A DNA stretch of 8,252 bases from JAEZHK01 sp040768845 (GCA_040768845.1 JAXGME010000016.1:1-8252); one strand, 5' to 3'. Positions 1 through 6,845 are shown, counted from the stretch's first letter. Numbers and translations are program-made. The notes: a model not told the origin generated them from the sequence alone.

Positions 1-20
1 CCCCGCAGTTTTTCGGCATT

Positions 21-30
21 GGGCCGGCCC
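21..30. repeat. Perfect 10-bp GC palindrome at the window edge
   Basis: GGGCCGGCCC is its own reverse complement and lies just past the stop codon of the minus-strand Myb-like gene. No T-run follows on either side, so it is not a convincing terminator. On the minus strand an ATG at 19-17 follows it and could open a further gene, but only 19 bases remain, too few to judge. Confidence 0.3.
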
Positions 31-35
31 TTCTT

Positions 36-851
36 CTACCCGGCGCTTGCCATGGACACCAGCGCAAGCTGCTCCTCCAGCGCGCCGATGGAGGCGGCCA
101 GCTCGCCGCAGAAATCCGGCAGCCGCTCGCGGCGTGCGCCGTCCGGCTGGCCCAGGAATTCCTTGATGGGGCCGATGATCTCCTCCGCGGCGCCGGAAAG
201 CGCCGTGAGCGCCCGCTGCTTGTCGTCCAGCGCCATGCGGTACAGATCCAGCCGGACGCCCAGGCCGGAGCGGTTTTGGGTGGCCTCGCCGGTGGTCAGG
301 TAGCGCGCCAGGGTTTCGCAGGCGCGGACGACCTCCGGGGAACCGGTGCGCTCCGCGCCCTCCACCAGCTGGCGGCAGGCGTCCGTGAGGGTGGTGCGGG
401 GGCGGTGGTTGACCTCCGGCCGCTGCACCTCGATGCCCTCCGCGCGGAGCTTTTCCACAATGCGGCCCACCAGATCGGGGCGCGTTTTGAGCACCGATCG
501 GTACTTATTCTGGTAGCGCAGCATCAGGCTGTGGTCGCCGTTTGACAGCCGCGTCAGACACGAGCGCACCGATCGCCCCTGGGCGCGGTCGCGCAGCACC
601 TGCTCCATCAGAAGCGCCACCTCCGGCTCGGTGAAGGGCACAAAGCGCGCGGTGCGCGCGCCGCCGCCCTCCCGCTTGGCCACCTGTGCGTAATAGTAAT
701 TGCGGATGCTGTTGGGACGACGCCCCGTTTCCCGGGCGATGCGCTCGAAAACCGCCTTCAGCGGAAGGCCCTGCTGCTGCGCCTCGTCGGCCGTTTCCCA
801 AAGCAAACGCGTTTCATCGCCCGACCAACCGGAGCGCCGCGTGTTCGTCAT
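36..851 (-). CDS. Tandem Myb/SANT-like DNA-binding protein, function unknown
   Basis: Probable DNA-binding regulator of about 271 residues. Residues 7-57 form a first Myb/SANT-like three-helix unit: it opens with a tryptophan-containing SGWSGDETRLL and ends in NSIRNYYYAQV, the likely recognition helix, just after the phrase TGRRP. Residues 70-121 look like a second, more divergent copy, from FTEPEVALLM to HSLMLRYQNKYRSVL. The rest, from about 150, is predicted helical and lacks a motif I recognise. The open frame extends to a TTG at 875, but ATG at 851 is preferred because GGAGGGA lies at 861-867 upstream of it. The gene is divergent from pyrG, with a 235-base gap. I know similar single-copy proteins from Clostridia without a defined role. 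The DNA-binding call is inference from fold-like spacing, not from a close match to a characterised protein. Confidence 0.75.
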   Translation of the reverse strand: MTNTRRSGWSGDETRLLWETADEAQQQGLPLKAVFERIARETGRRPNSIRNYYYAQVAKREGGGARTARFVPFTEPEVALLMEQVLRDRAQGRSVRSCLTRLSNGDHSLMLRYQNKYRSVLKTRPDLVGRIVEKLRAEGIEVQRPEVNHRPRTTLTDACRQLVEGAERTGSPEVVRACETLARYLTTGEATQNRSGLGVRLDLYRMALDDKQRALTALSGAAEEIIGPIKEFLGQPDGARRERLPDFCGELAASIGALEEQLALVSMASAG

Positions 852-971
852 CTCAGAGATTCCCTCCAACTCCAATCCCCTCCTGATAGCTTATCGGATT
901 GGTAAAGAGTATGCGCGGCGCGGGGCTGCGATATACTCATGTCCGGATAAAACAGAAATTTTGTATGCAAC

Positions 972-998
972 GCGCCCGGGACGGCGCGCTCCCGGCGC
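972..998. other. GC-rich inverted repeat between the divergent genes
   Basis: GCGCCCGGGA (972-981) can pair with TCCCGGCGC (990-998) with one bulged C and an 8-base loop. There is no T-run after it on either strand, so it does not look like an intrinsic terminator. It lies upstream of the proposed pyrG promoter and is therefore not part of the pyrG leader. It may be a protein-binding dyad or simply GC-rich background. Confidence 0.3.
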
Positions 999-1028
999 AA
1001 AATTAAAGTGATGTTCGCCCAAAACCCG

Positions 1029-1057
1029 TTGCAACGAAGTGCGCGGCGGGATATGAT
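1029..1057 (+). promoter_or_regulatory. Probable sigma-A promoter of pyrG-guaA
   Basis: TTGCAA (1029-1034) and TATGAT (1052-1057) are separated by exactly 17 bases, close to the consensus. Transcription would begin near 1064, giving a leader of only about 23 bases before the GTG at 1087. That leader is too short to hold an attenuator or a riboswitch, so control of the kind seen for Bacillus pyrG, which needs a leader terminator, is unlikely from this promoter. Confidence 0.6.
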
Positions 1058-1086
1058 AGAAGATATTTTTACGGGGAGTGGCAAAC

Positions 1087-2709
1087 GTGGCGACAAAGTA
1101 CATTTTTATCACCGGAGGCGTGGTGTCCTCGCTGGGCAAGGGCATCACGGCGGCGTCCCTGGGGCGGCTGCTGAAGGCGCGGGGGTACTCGGTGGTCATC
1201 CAGAAGTTTGACCCCTACCTCAACGTCGACCCCGGCACCATGAACCCCTACCAGCACGGCGAGGTGTTCGTCACCGAGGACGGCGCGGAGACCGACCTGG
1301 ACCTGGGCCACTACGAGCGGTTTGTGGACGAAAATCTGACCCGCTTCAGCTCGGTCACCTCCGGACAGGTTTACTTCTCGGTGCTGCGCAAGGAGCGCGA
1401 CGGCGGCTACAACGGCGGCACCGTACAGGTCATCCCCCACATCACCAACGAAATCAAGGACAAGATCCACCGGGTCGCCGAGGACAAGGACGTGGTCATC
1501 ACCGAAATCGGCGGCACCGTGGGCGACATCGAAGGACAGCCGTTTCTGGAGGCCATCCGCCAGTTTCAGTGGGAGGTCGAACCGGAGGACAGGCTGTTCA
1601 TCCACGTCACGCTGATCCCCTACCTCCGCACCAGCCAGGAGCTCAAAACCAAGCCCACCCAGCACTCCGTCAAGCAGCTGCAGAGCCAGGGCATCCAGCC
1701 GGGCATGCTGGTGCTGCGCAGCGACTACCCGGTGCCCGCCGACATGCGCGCCAAGCTCGCCCTCTTTTGCAACCTGCCGGCCAAGTACATCATCCAGAAC
1801 TTGGACGCGGAGTCCCTCTACCAGGTGCCGCTGATGCTGGAGCGCGAGCAGTTTGCCGACAAGGTGTGCGAGGCGCTGCACATGGACATCCGCAAGCCCC
1901 AGCTGGATGACTGGATCGAGCTGGTGGAGCGCTTCCAGAAGCCCGAGCGGCAGGTGACCATCGCCCTGGTGGGCAAGTACATCCAGCTGCACGACGCCTA
2001 CCTTTCCGTGGTGGAGGCGCTGGCCCACGGCGGCATCGCCAACCGCGCCCGGGTCAAGATCAAGTGGGTGCTGGCCGACGCGCTGACCGGGCCCGAGGTG
2101 GACCTGGACGAGGCGCTGGAGGGCGCCGACGGCATCCTGGTGCCCGGCGGCTTCGGCACCCGCGGCATCGAGGGCAAGATGGCCGCCGCCCGCTACGCCC
2201 GGGAGCACAAAATTCCCTACCTGGGGCTGTGCCTGGGCATGCAGATCGCGGTGATCGAGCTGGCCCGGAACGTGGCCGGCCTGGCGGGGGCCAATTCCTC
2301 CGAGTTTGACAAGGAAACCCCCTACCCGGTGATCGACATCATGGCGGAGCAGCAGGGGCTGGAGCAGACCGGCGGCACCATGCGGCTGGGCCGCTACGAC
2401 TGTGCGCTGACCGAGGGCTCCCTGGCCCGCGAGCTCTACGGCCGCGACATGGCCGTGGAGCGCCACCGTCACCGCTACGAGTTCAACAACCGGTACCTGC
2501 CGGAGCTCACCGCCGCGGGCCTGCGCGTGGCGGGCATCAACCCGGAGCGCAACCTGGTAGAGGCCGTCGAGCTGGCGGATCACCCCTTCTTCATCGGCGT
2601 ACAGTTCCATCCGGAGCTGAAATCCCGGCCCAACCGTCCACACCCGCTGTTTGCCGGGCTGGTGAAGGCCTCGCTGGACCATTCTTCCCGGAAGAAGGAG
2701 GCGCTGTAA
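1087..2709 (+). CDS. pyrG: CTP synthase
   Basis: Cytosolic enzyme that aminates UTP to CTP with ATP and glutamine, the last step of de novo CTP synthesis. The product is about 540 residues, the usual length. The N-terminal synthetase domain shows the nucleotide-binding loop GGVVSSLGKG (about residues 10-19), followed by DPYLNVDPGTMNPYQHGEV and ITEIGGTVGDIEG. The C-terminal class I glutamine amidotransferase domain carries the nucleophile in GLCLGMQ (Cys about 382) and the His/Glu pair in VQFHPEL (about 508 and 510). The frame begins at GTG 1078, but GTG 1087 is better: it gives the family-typical MATKYIF start, and GGGGAG at 1073-1077 sits nine bases upstream, while it abuts the 1078 codon. 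The stop overlaps the guaA start in TAATG, indicating one operon. Confidence 0.98.
   Translation: MATKYIFITGGVVSSLGKGITAASLGRLLKARGYSVVIQKFDPYLNVDPGTMNPYQHGEVFVTEDGAETDLDLGHYERFVDENLTRFSSVTSGQVYFSVLRKERDGGYNGGTVQVIPHITNEIKDKIHRVAEDKDVVITEIGGTVGDIEGQPFLEAIRQFQWEVEPEDRLFIHVTLIPYLRTSQELKTKPTQHSVKQLQSQGIQPGMLVLRSDYPVPADMRAKLALFCNLPAKYIIQNLDAESLYQVPLMLEREQFADKVCEALHMDIRKPQLDDWIELVERFQKPERQVTIALVGKYIQLHDAYLSVVEALAHGGIANRARVKIKWVLADALTGPEVDLDEALEGADGILVPGGFGTRGIEGKMAAARYAREHKIPYLGLCLGMQIAVIELARNVAGLAGANSSEFDKETPYPVIDIMAEQQGLEQTGGTMRLGRYDCALTEGSLARELYGRDMAVERHRHRYEFNNRYLPELTAAGLRVAGINPERNLVEAVELADHPFFIGVQFHPELKSRPNRPHPLFAGLVKASLDHSSRKKEAL
2695..2701 (+). promoter_or_regulatory. Strong ribosome binding site of guaA inside the pyrG end
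   Basis: AAGGAGG lies within the last codons of pyrG, seven bases before the guaA ATG. With the TAATG stop/start overlap it fits termination-reinitiation coupling of the two genes. It also fixes the guaA start. Confidence 0.75.
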
Positions 2710-4244
2710 TGCGGGAAAAGATCATCGTGCTGGACTTTGGCGGCCAGTACAACCAGCTGATCGCCCGGCGCGTGCGCGAAATGGGCGTCTACTGCGAAAT
2801 CCACCCCTTCAGCGCGCCCCTTGAGAAATGGGCGGGCGAGGGCCTGAAGGGCGTGATTCTGACCGGCGGCCCCAACAGCGTCTATGCGGAGGACGCGCCC
2901 CGGCTGGGCCGGGAGCTCCTGGACCTGGGCGTGCCGGTGCTGGGCATCTGCTACGGCATGCAGGTGATCAATTACCTGTGCGGCGGCCGCGTGACCCACG
3001 CCTCCGTCAGCGAATACGGCCACACGGAGCTCTCGGTGCTGGGCGGCCGGCTCTTTGCCGGCGTCAGCCCGGAGACGACGGTGTTCATGAACCATACGGA
3101 CTTCGTATCCGAAGCGCCGGAGGGCTTTACCGTGGAGGCCGCCACCGCCCACTGCCCCGTGGCTGCGTTTTCAAACGCCGGCCTCAGGCTCTACGCCGTG
3201 CAGTTCCATCCGGAGGTCAACCACACGCCGGAGGGCCGCACCATGCTGAAAAACTTTGTGATGGACATCTGCGGCTGCGCGGGCGATTACCGGGCCGAGG
3301 ACCAGATTGAGGAGATGCTCCAGCGCATTCGCGCCCAGGTGGGCGGCGGCAAGGTGGTGGCGGGGCTCTCCGGCGGCGTGGATTCGTCGGTGGCCTGCGT
3401 GCTGGCCGATCAGGCGCTGAAAAAGGGCCAGCTCACCTGCGTGTTCGTGGACCACGGCCTTCTGCGCAAGGACGAGGCCCGGCAGGTGATTCAGACCTAC
3501 CGCGACAACCTGGGCCTCGACGTGGTGCACGTGGACGCCTCCGAGCGCTTTTTGGCGGCCCTCAGGGGCGTGACCGACCCGGAGCAGAAGCGCAAGATCA
3601 TCGGCACGCTGTTCGTCCGCGTGTTTGAGGAGGAAGCCAAAAAGACCGGCGCGAAGTTCCTGCTGCAGGGCACCATCTATCCCGACCGCATCGAGAGCGG
3701 CATGGGCGGCTCGGCCACCATCAAGAGCCACCACAACGTGGGCGGCCTGCCCAAGGACTCCCTCTTCGGCCGGGACGCCATCGTGGAGCCGCTGGACGCG
3801 CTGTTCAAGGACGAGGTGCGCGCCGTGGGCACGCGGCTGGGCATCCCCCGCGAAATGGTGTGGCGCCAGCCCTTCCCCGGCCCGGGCCTGGCGGTGCGGG
3901 TGATCGGCGAGATCACCCGGGAGAAGCTGGACACGCTGCGCGAGTGCGATGCCATCTTCCTCGAGGAGCTGAAAAACGCCGGGCTTTCGGACCGCATCTG
4001 GCAATCCTTTGCGGTGTGGACGGGGGTCAGCACCGTGGGCGTCATGGGCGACGGCCGCACCTATGCGGGCTGCGTGGCCCTCCGGGCCGTGGTGAGCGAC
4101 GACGCGATGACCGTCGAGGCCGCGGAGATCCCCTTCCCACTGCTCCGGAAGATCACCCTGCGCATCATCGGCGAGGTGCCGGGCGTCAACCGCGTCGTGT
4201 ACGACGTCACCTCAAAGCCCCCGGGAACCATTGAGTGGGAATAA
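2709..4244 (+). CDS. guaA: GMP synthase (glutamine-hydrolysing)
   Basis: Converts XMP to GMP using ATP and glutamine, the last step of de novo guanine nucleotide synthesis, in the cytosol. At 511 residues it is full length. The class I glutamine amidotransferase domain spans about 1-190, with Cys81 in GICYGMQ and the His167/Glu169 pair in VQFHPEV. The ATP pyrophosphatase domain follows, with the PP-loop SGGVDSS at 221-227. The C-terminal dimerisation domain contains RQPFPGPGLAVR and ends in the conserved KPPGTIEWE. The gene overlaps the pyrG stop by one base. The reading frame is intact to its normal end although a mobile element abuts it, as expected if integration restores the 3' end of guaA. 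Confidence 0.98.
   Translation: MREKIIVLDFGGQYNQLIARRVREMGVYCEIHPFSAPLEKWAGEGLKGVILTGGPNSVYAEDAPRLGRELLDLGVPVLGICYGMQVINYLCGGRVTHASVSEYGHTELSVLGGRLFAGVSPETTVFMNHTDFVSEAPEGFTVEAATAHCPVAAFSNAGLRLYAVQFHPEVNHTPEGRTMLKNFVMDICGCAGDYRAEDQIEEMLQRIRAQVGGGKVVAGLSGGVDSSVACVLADQALKKGQLTCVFVDHGLLRKDEARQVIQTYRDNLGLDVVHVDASERFLAALRGVTDPEQKRKIIGTLFVRVFEEEAKKTGAKFLLQGTIYPDRIESGMGGSATIKSHHNVGGLPKDSLFGRDAIVEPLDALFKDEVRAVGTRLGIPREMVWRQPFPGPGLAVRVIGEITREKLDTLRECDAIFLEELKNAGLSDRIWQSFAVWTGVSTVGVMGDGRTYAGCVALRAVVSDDAMTVEAAEIPFPLLRKITLRIIGEVPGVNRVVYDVTSKPPGTIEWE
4224..4244 (+). other. Candidate attachment site (attL) in the 3' end of guaA
   Basis: The last codons of guaA, encoding GTIEWE plus stop, are highly conserved among bacteria. 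Established knowledge: the 3' end of guaA is a recurrent integration site for genomic islands whose tyrosine integrase gene lies next to it. Here the integrase begins 90 bases beyond the stop, and base composition and gene type change at this point. The exact core cannot be set because the matching repeat at the other end of the element is outside the window. Confidence 0.45.
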
Positions 4245-4251
4245 TGACATA

Positions 4252-4294
4252 AACCCCGGGATCCCAATGAATACGGGCATCCTGGGGTTCTTTT
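4252..4294 (+). terminator. Hairpin terminator after guaA
   Basis: AACCCCGGGATCCC (4252-4265) pairs with GGGCATCCTGGGGTT (4275-4289) with one G-T pair and one bulged base. The loop is about nine bases and the stem is followed by TTCTTTTA. It would end pyrG-guaA transcription eight bases after the stop codon. On the opposite strand the same stem is followed by the weaker TTTATGT, so it could also slow transcription arriving from the integrase gene. If the crossover lies in the guaA codons, this hairpin was brought in by the element. Confidence 0.75.
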
Positions 4295-4334
4295 ATGCTC
4301 CCGTGGCAACAGAATGGAAACACTTTTCAGAAAT

Positions 4335-5462
4335 TCATGGGTTTCGGGGCGTTTTTAGTGCATTTTCAGGGGCCTCCGGAAGGAGCTCCGCGATGAAGTC
4401 GCCCGCATTAAGCTCTCCCAGCTGCTGCGCAACTTCGATGTGTTTGTCCGGGTACAGGTGGCCGTAGATCCCGAGCGTCGTCTCGATGTTCTCGTGCCCT
4501 AGACGCTCCGAGATGAGGAGGATCGGCACATTCATGTTGATCAGGAGAGAGGCGTGCGAATGCCTGAGGTCGTGGATTCTGATCTTCTTGACGCCGCTCT
4601 TCCCGCAACCGCGGATCATCTCCCAGCGCAGATATTGCTTTGAACAGATGAACAGGCGATCTTCCGGGGAGTAGTCGTACAGGCGGGAGGCATACTCCTT
4701 GATGTCATTGAGCAGGAAGTCCGGCACGGTTACGGATCTCCGGCTCTTCGGCGTCTTCGGGGCCTGAATCGTGTCCACACCCTTCACGCTCGCATACGAC
4801 TTCGTGATCCTGATCTTCTTTTCGGAGAAATCAACATCACCGAGCGTGAGCGCGAGAAGCTCGCCTTCGCGCATGCCAGTCCAATAGAGGATCTCAAACA
4901 TCACCTTCGACGCAGGCTTGTCCGAAGCAAACACCATGAATGAACGGAACTCGTCGAGGGTCCAGAACTGCATCTCCTCCGCATTCTTCTTTCCCATGGC
5001 ACCACACCTGGCGGCCGGGTTTGATTTAAGCCCATAATACCGAACGGCATAATTGAAGATCGCAGAAAGCTGGTTGTGGATCGTCTTCAGATATGTGGGC
5101 GCATAGGCGGGCTTATGCGAGAGCATCTCGTTCTGCCATTGGCGGACCACGGAAGGCGTGATTGCTATGATTGGCAGCTTCCCGAAGAAAGGCTTCACAT
5201 GCGAGTTTATGAGATACTCTTTGTTTATGTAAGTGGTCTCGCGCAGTCTGACAGCGCAATCCTTCATGTACAACCCAAGCATGGCATCGAATGACATGTT
5301 CAGTGCACCGTCGCTCTTCGCGACGAAGTCGCGCTCATAGGCTTTTGCTTCTGATTGTTTCGCAAAACCGCGCTTTTTATGCTGCTTTACTTCCCCGCTC
5401 CAATCCTTGTACCGAACGACACAATACCACGTTTTGCGCTTCTCGTCTTTGTAGACTGGCAT
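4335..5462 (-). CDS. int: Tyrosine recombinase / integrase
   Basis: Site-specific recombinase that integrates and excises the element, 375 residues. Residues about 1-50 form an arm-type DNA-binding domain (VYKDEKRKTWYCVVRYKD). About 55-150 is the SAM-like core-binding domain. The catalytic domain follows from about 165. Catalytic residues seen are Arg198 in TGMREGEL, the box HDLRHSH (His297, Arg300), His323 in LGHENIETT and the nucleophile Tyr333 in GIYGHLY. Lys221 in RITKSY or one of the lysines near 236-239 is the likely beta-hairpin lysine. All key residues are present, so it is probably active. The ATG at 5462 follows GGGGGA with short spacing and lies 12 bases after the stop of the secreted-protein gene, so the two are probably co-transcribed. 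The nearest relatives should be Gram-positive phage and Tn916-type integrases. No excisionase gene is visible. Confidence 0.95.
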   Translation of the reverse strand: MPVYKDEKRKTWYCVVRYKDWSGEVKQHKKRGFAKQSEAKAYERDFVAKSDGALNMSFDAMLGLYMKDCAVRLRETTYINKEYLINSHVKPFFGKLPIIAITPSVVRQWQNEMLSHKPAYAPTYLKTIHNQLSAIFNYAVRYYGLKSNPAARCGAMGKKNAEEMQFWTLDEFRSFMVFASDKPASKVMFEILYWTGMREGELLALTLGDVDFSEKKIRITKSYASVKGVDTIQAPKTPKSRRSVTVPDFLLNDIKEYASRLYDYSPEDRLFICSKQYLRWEMIRGCGKSGVKKIRIHDLRHSHASLLINMNVPILLISERLGHENIETTLGIYGHLYPDKHIEVAQQLGELNAGDFIAELLPEAPENALKTPRNP

Positions 5463-5474
5463 AATTCCCCCATC

Positions 5475-6197
5475 TCATTCCATTACGTCGATGACGATTC
5501 TTTCTACGAATCCCCCGTCACGATTAGCACATTCCGTTACACGGACTATGCCCATCGTGTCATCCAGGCCGCGCACATAGTCCTCGGACAGCTCAACCCC
5601 GCCATCGAAATACTGGCACTGGTCTCGATAAGTCCCGAGTATGCTCGGTTCGAGAGGCATCCCGACGTACGCTCCAGAAATGGATTCAAACCCATGCTTT
5701 AGGATCTCGATCTTTAATACAGGCATGTTGCGCAGAAAATGCCCATCGACTTCGGCAATCATCGCAGCCGCGGCTTCTCGCTCATCGTCAACCGATGCGT
5801 ACTCTGCATCTTCGTACTTTTGGATGATCCCAGAAAAAGCCGATGAATCATACGTCACGCTGATGCCACAGCCGTACACGATCGTCTGGGGTGGCATACC
5901 CCAAGGGATCCATTTTTGAACGGACCCAAACAGAGCGAACCGGCATATAGAATCATTTTTCTTTGGATAGAATTTAAGCTCCTCCTCGTTTGGCTCGACC
6001 AGCACCGAGGCGGTAAACTCGGGCGTCTCGCTCATGGCCGATTCCGCATCTTTCCTGGTTGACCCGATCCCGAACAGCTCGATCCCATCTGCGTCATAAA
6101 CGAATTCCGGATTCCTGTCCGCAGCAGATTCCGCCGCAGAATAGCTCGCCGATAAGACGAGCAGGAAAGTGAGCAGTGCAATTATTAAGCGCCTCAT
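5475..6197 (-). CDS. Secreted protein of unknown function carried by the element
   Basis: I do not recognise this family. The product is 240 residues with a clear Sec signal peptide: MRR, then a hydrophobic run over about residues 4-17 and a small-residue region SASYSAAES. Cleavage is likely near 20-22. There is no lipobox cysteine, so it is probably released or held loosely outside the cell. The mature part is acidic, lacks further membrane segments and contains four cysteines (SICRF, GCGIS, QCQYF, ECANR) that could form two disulfides. The frame extends to a TTG-like codon at 6212, but GGAGGTG at 6204-6210 with six-base spacing fixes ATG 6197. It lies between the repressor and the integrase on the same strand. 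Several Gram-positive temperate phages carry superinfection-exclusion genes at this position, so a surface-acting exclusion or cargo role is possible but unproven. Confidence 0.8.
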   Translation of the reverse strand: MRRLIIALLTFLLVLSASYSAAESAADRNPEFVYDADGIELFGIGSTRKDAESAMSETPEFTASVLVEPNEEELKFYPKKNDSICRFALFGSVQKWIPWGMPPQTIVYGCGISVTYDSSAFSGIIQKYEDAEYASVDDEREAAAAMIAEVDGHFLRNMPVLKIEILKHGFESISGAYVGMPLEPSILGTYRDQCQYFDGGVELSEDYVRGLDDTMGIVRVTECANRDGGFVERIVIDVME

Positions 6198-6250
6198 AGC
6201 CGGCACCTCCATTTCATATCAGAAGAAATCCAAGAAGACGAAACACCTTC

Positions 6251-6661
6251 TCAGTTCCCGTTTGAGCCGCTCGTATCCAGGTCCACAATATTGTCCTTGT
6301 TCTTCAGGTCCTGCATAACCAAGAGCATGCGCAAGTACTCTCGTGCTTTTTGCCTGCTCTCCTCGTCGAGGTTTTTCCAATTCTCAAACACCTCCGGATT
6401 ATCCGCTACAACCTGACTAGCAACGCTCGGAACGGTCGAAGAACTCCTTGGCTTGCTGCTCGGATCTCTAGTATCCGTTTTGCACAGGATGTAATCGATT
6501 GAAACCCCGAATATGTCCGCGAGTTTTGAAAGCGTGTCCGCCGTCAATGGCACACGCTCTTTTTCGTATTTCGATATGGCCGCATCCTGCACATTCAGAA
6601 GACGGCCAAGATCGGTCTGCGTCATCCCCCGCCCCTCACGAAGATACCTGATTCTGTTCAC
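6251..6661 (-). CDS. XRE-family repressor, cI-like
   Basis: Probable lysogeny or maintenance repressor of 136 residues. Residues 1-60 are an XRE helix-turn-helix: YLREGRGMTQTDLGRLLNV, then DAAISKYEKERVPLTADTLSKLADIFGVSIDYIL. A Ser/Pro-rich linker follows, then a helical C-terminus (WKNLDEESRQKAREYLRMLLVMQ) likely used for dimerisation. There is no S24/LexA-type peptidase domain, so RecA-driven self-cleavage is not expected. The start is GTG at 6661, supported by GGGAGGG at 6669-6675 with a seven-base gap; the nearby ATG at 6663 is out of frame and meets TGA at once. It is divergent from the Cro-like gene across three operator-like dyads. The secreted-protein gene starts 53 bases downstream and is probably in the same transcript. 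Confidence 0.88.
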   Translation of the reverse strand: MNRIRYLREGRGMTQTDLGRLLNVQDAAISKYEKERVPLTADTLSKLADIFGVSIDYILCKTDTRDPSSKPRSSSTVPSVASQVVADNPEVFENWKNLDEESRQKAREYLRMLLVMQDLKNKDNIVDLDTSGSNGN

Positions 6662-6681
6662 ATCCAGTCCCTCCCATTCTC

Positions 6682-6711
6682 ATTATACCTGTTTCCTATT
6701 TGGAAATCCAA
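6682..6711 (-). promoter_or_regulatory. Leftward promoter for repressor, secreted protein and integrase
   Basis: On the minus strand TTGGAT (6711-6706) and a perfect TATAAT (6687-6682) are 18 bases apart. Start of transcription would fall near 6675, so the ribosome site GGGAGGG would lie at the extreme 5' end and the leader would be only about 14 bases. The spacer holds the most symmetric operator-like dyad, so the promoter is probably controlled by the repressor itself or by the Cro-like protein. Confidence 0.65.
6692..6706. promoter_or_regulatory. Operator-like dyad O1
   Basis: TTTCC-TATTT-GGAAA is an inverted repeat with perfect five-base arms, centred on 6699. It lies in the spacer of the leftward promoter. 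Two further copies with TCC and GGA at the same offsets from the centre occur at 6734 and 6774. Confidence 0.65.
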
Positions 6712-6726
6712 CACTTATACCGGGAG

Positions 6727-6741
6727 CGTCCTAACTGGAAA
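6727..6741. promoter_or_regulatory. Operator-like dyad O2
   Basis: CGTCCTAACTGGAAA, centred on 6734, matches O1 at 11 of 15 positions and keeps the TCC-N5-GGA frame. It lies between the two divergent promoters, 35 bases from O1 and 40 from O3 centre to centre. Confidence 0.6.
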
Positions 6742-6759
6742 TTTTTTCATGGAAAAGGA

Positions 6760-6788
6760 TTGACACTTTCCTAATGGGACGGTATAAT
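6760..6788 (+). promoter_or_regulatory. Rightward promoter with perfect consensus
   Basis: TTGACA (6760-6765) and TATAAT (6783-6788) are separated by exactly 17 bases: both boxes and the spacing are ideal for sigma-A. An A/T-rich stretch upstream (6739-6757) could act as an UP element. Transcription would begin near 6795, giving a leader of about 50 bases that contains a possible small hairpin (GGAAAC at 6795-6800 with GTTTTCC at 6807-6813). Such a strong promoter implies tight repression in the integrated state. It drives the Cro-like gene and those beyond. Confidence 0.88.
6767..6781. promoter_or_regulatory. Operator-like dyad O3
   Basis: TTTCCTAATGGGACG, centred on 6774, matches O1 at 11 of 15 positions. 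It fills the spacer of the rightward promoter, so a bound protein would directly block RNA polymerase there. Confidence 0.6.
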
Positions 6789-6845
6789 GGCAATGGAAAC
6801 ATTCCGTGTTTTCCCAGGGAGACAGATAAAGGAGGCGAAGAAAAG

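Noticed and set aside
852..1086. Riboswitch or attenuator controlling pyrG
   Set aside because: The proposed promoter leaves only about 23 leader bases, and the GC-rich inverted repeat at 972-998 lies upstream of it without a T-run.
1069..2682. Minus-strand open frame of 537 codons antisense to pyrG
   Set aside because: Shadow of a high-GC gene. Its translation is rich in His, Gln, Val and Leu without motifs, while the plus strand encodes an unmistakable CTP synthase.
3171..4004. Minus-strand open frame of 277 codons antisense to guaA
   Set aside because: Same shadow effect with low-complexity His/Ala/Gln composition, and no ribosome site or family resemblance.
4324..4369. Two copies of TTTTCAG (4324-4330 and 4363-4369) as integrase arm-type sites
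   Set aside because: Seven-base repeats this close are easily accidental. One is outside and one inside the integrase gene, and no further copies or regular spacing were seen.
6774..6845. N-terminal extension of the Cro-like protein from ATG 6774
   Set aside because: The codon lies within the rightward promoter upstream of its transcription start, and the extension lies before the AAGGAGG ribosome site.
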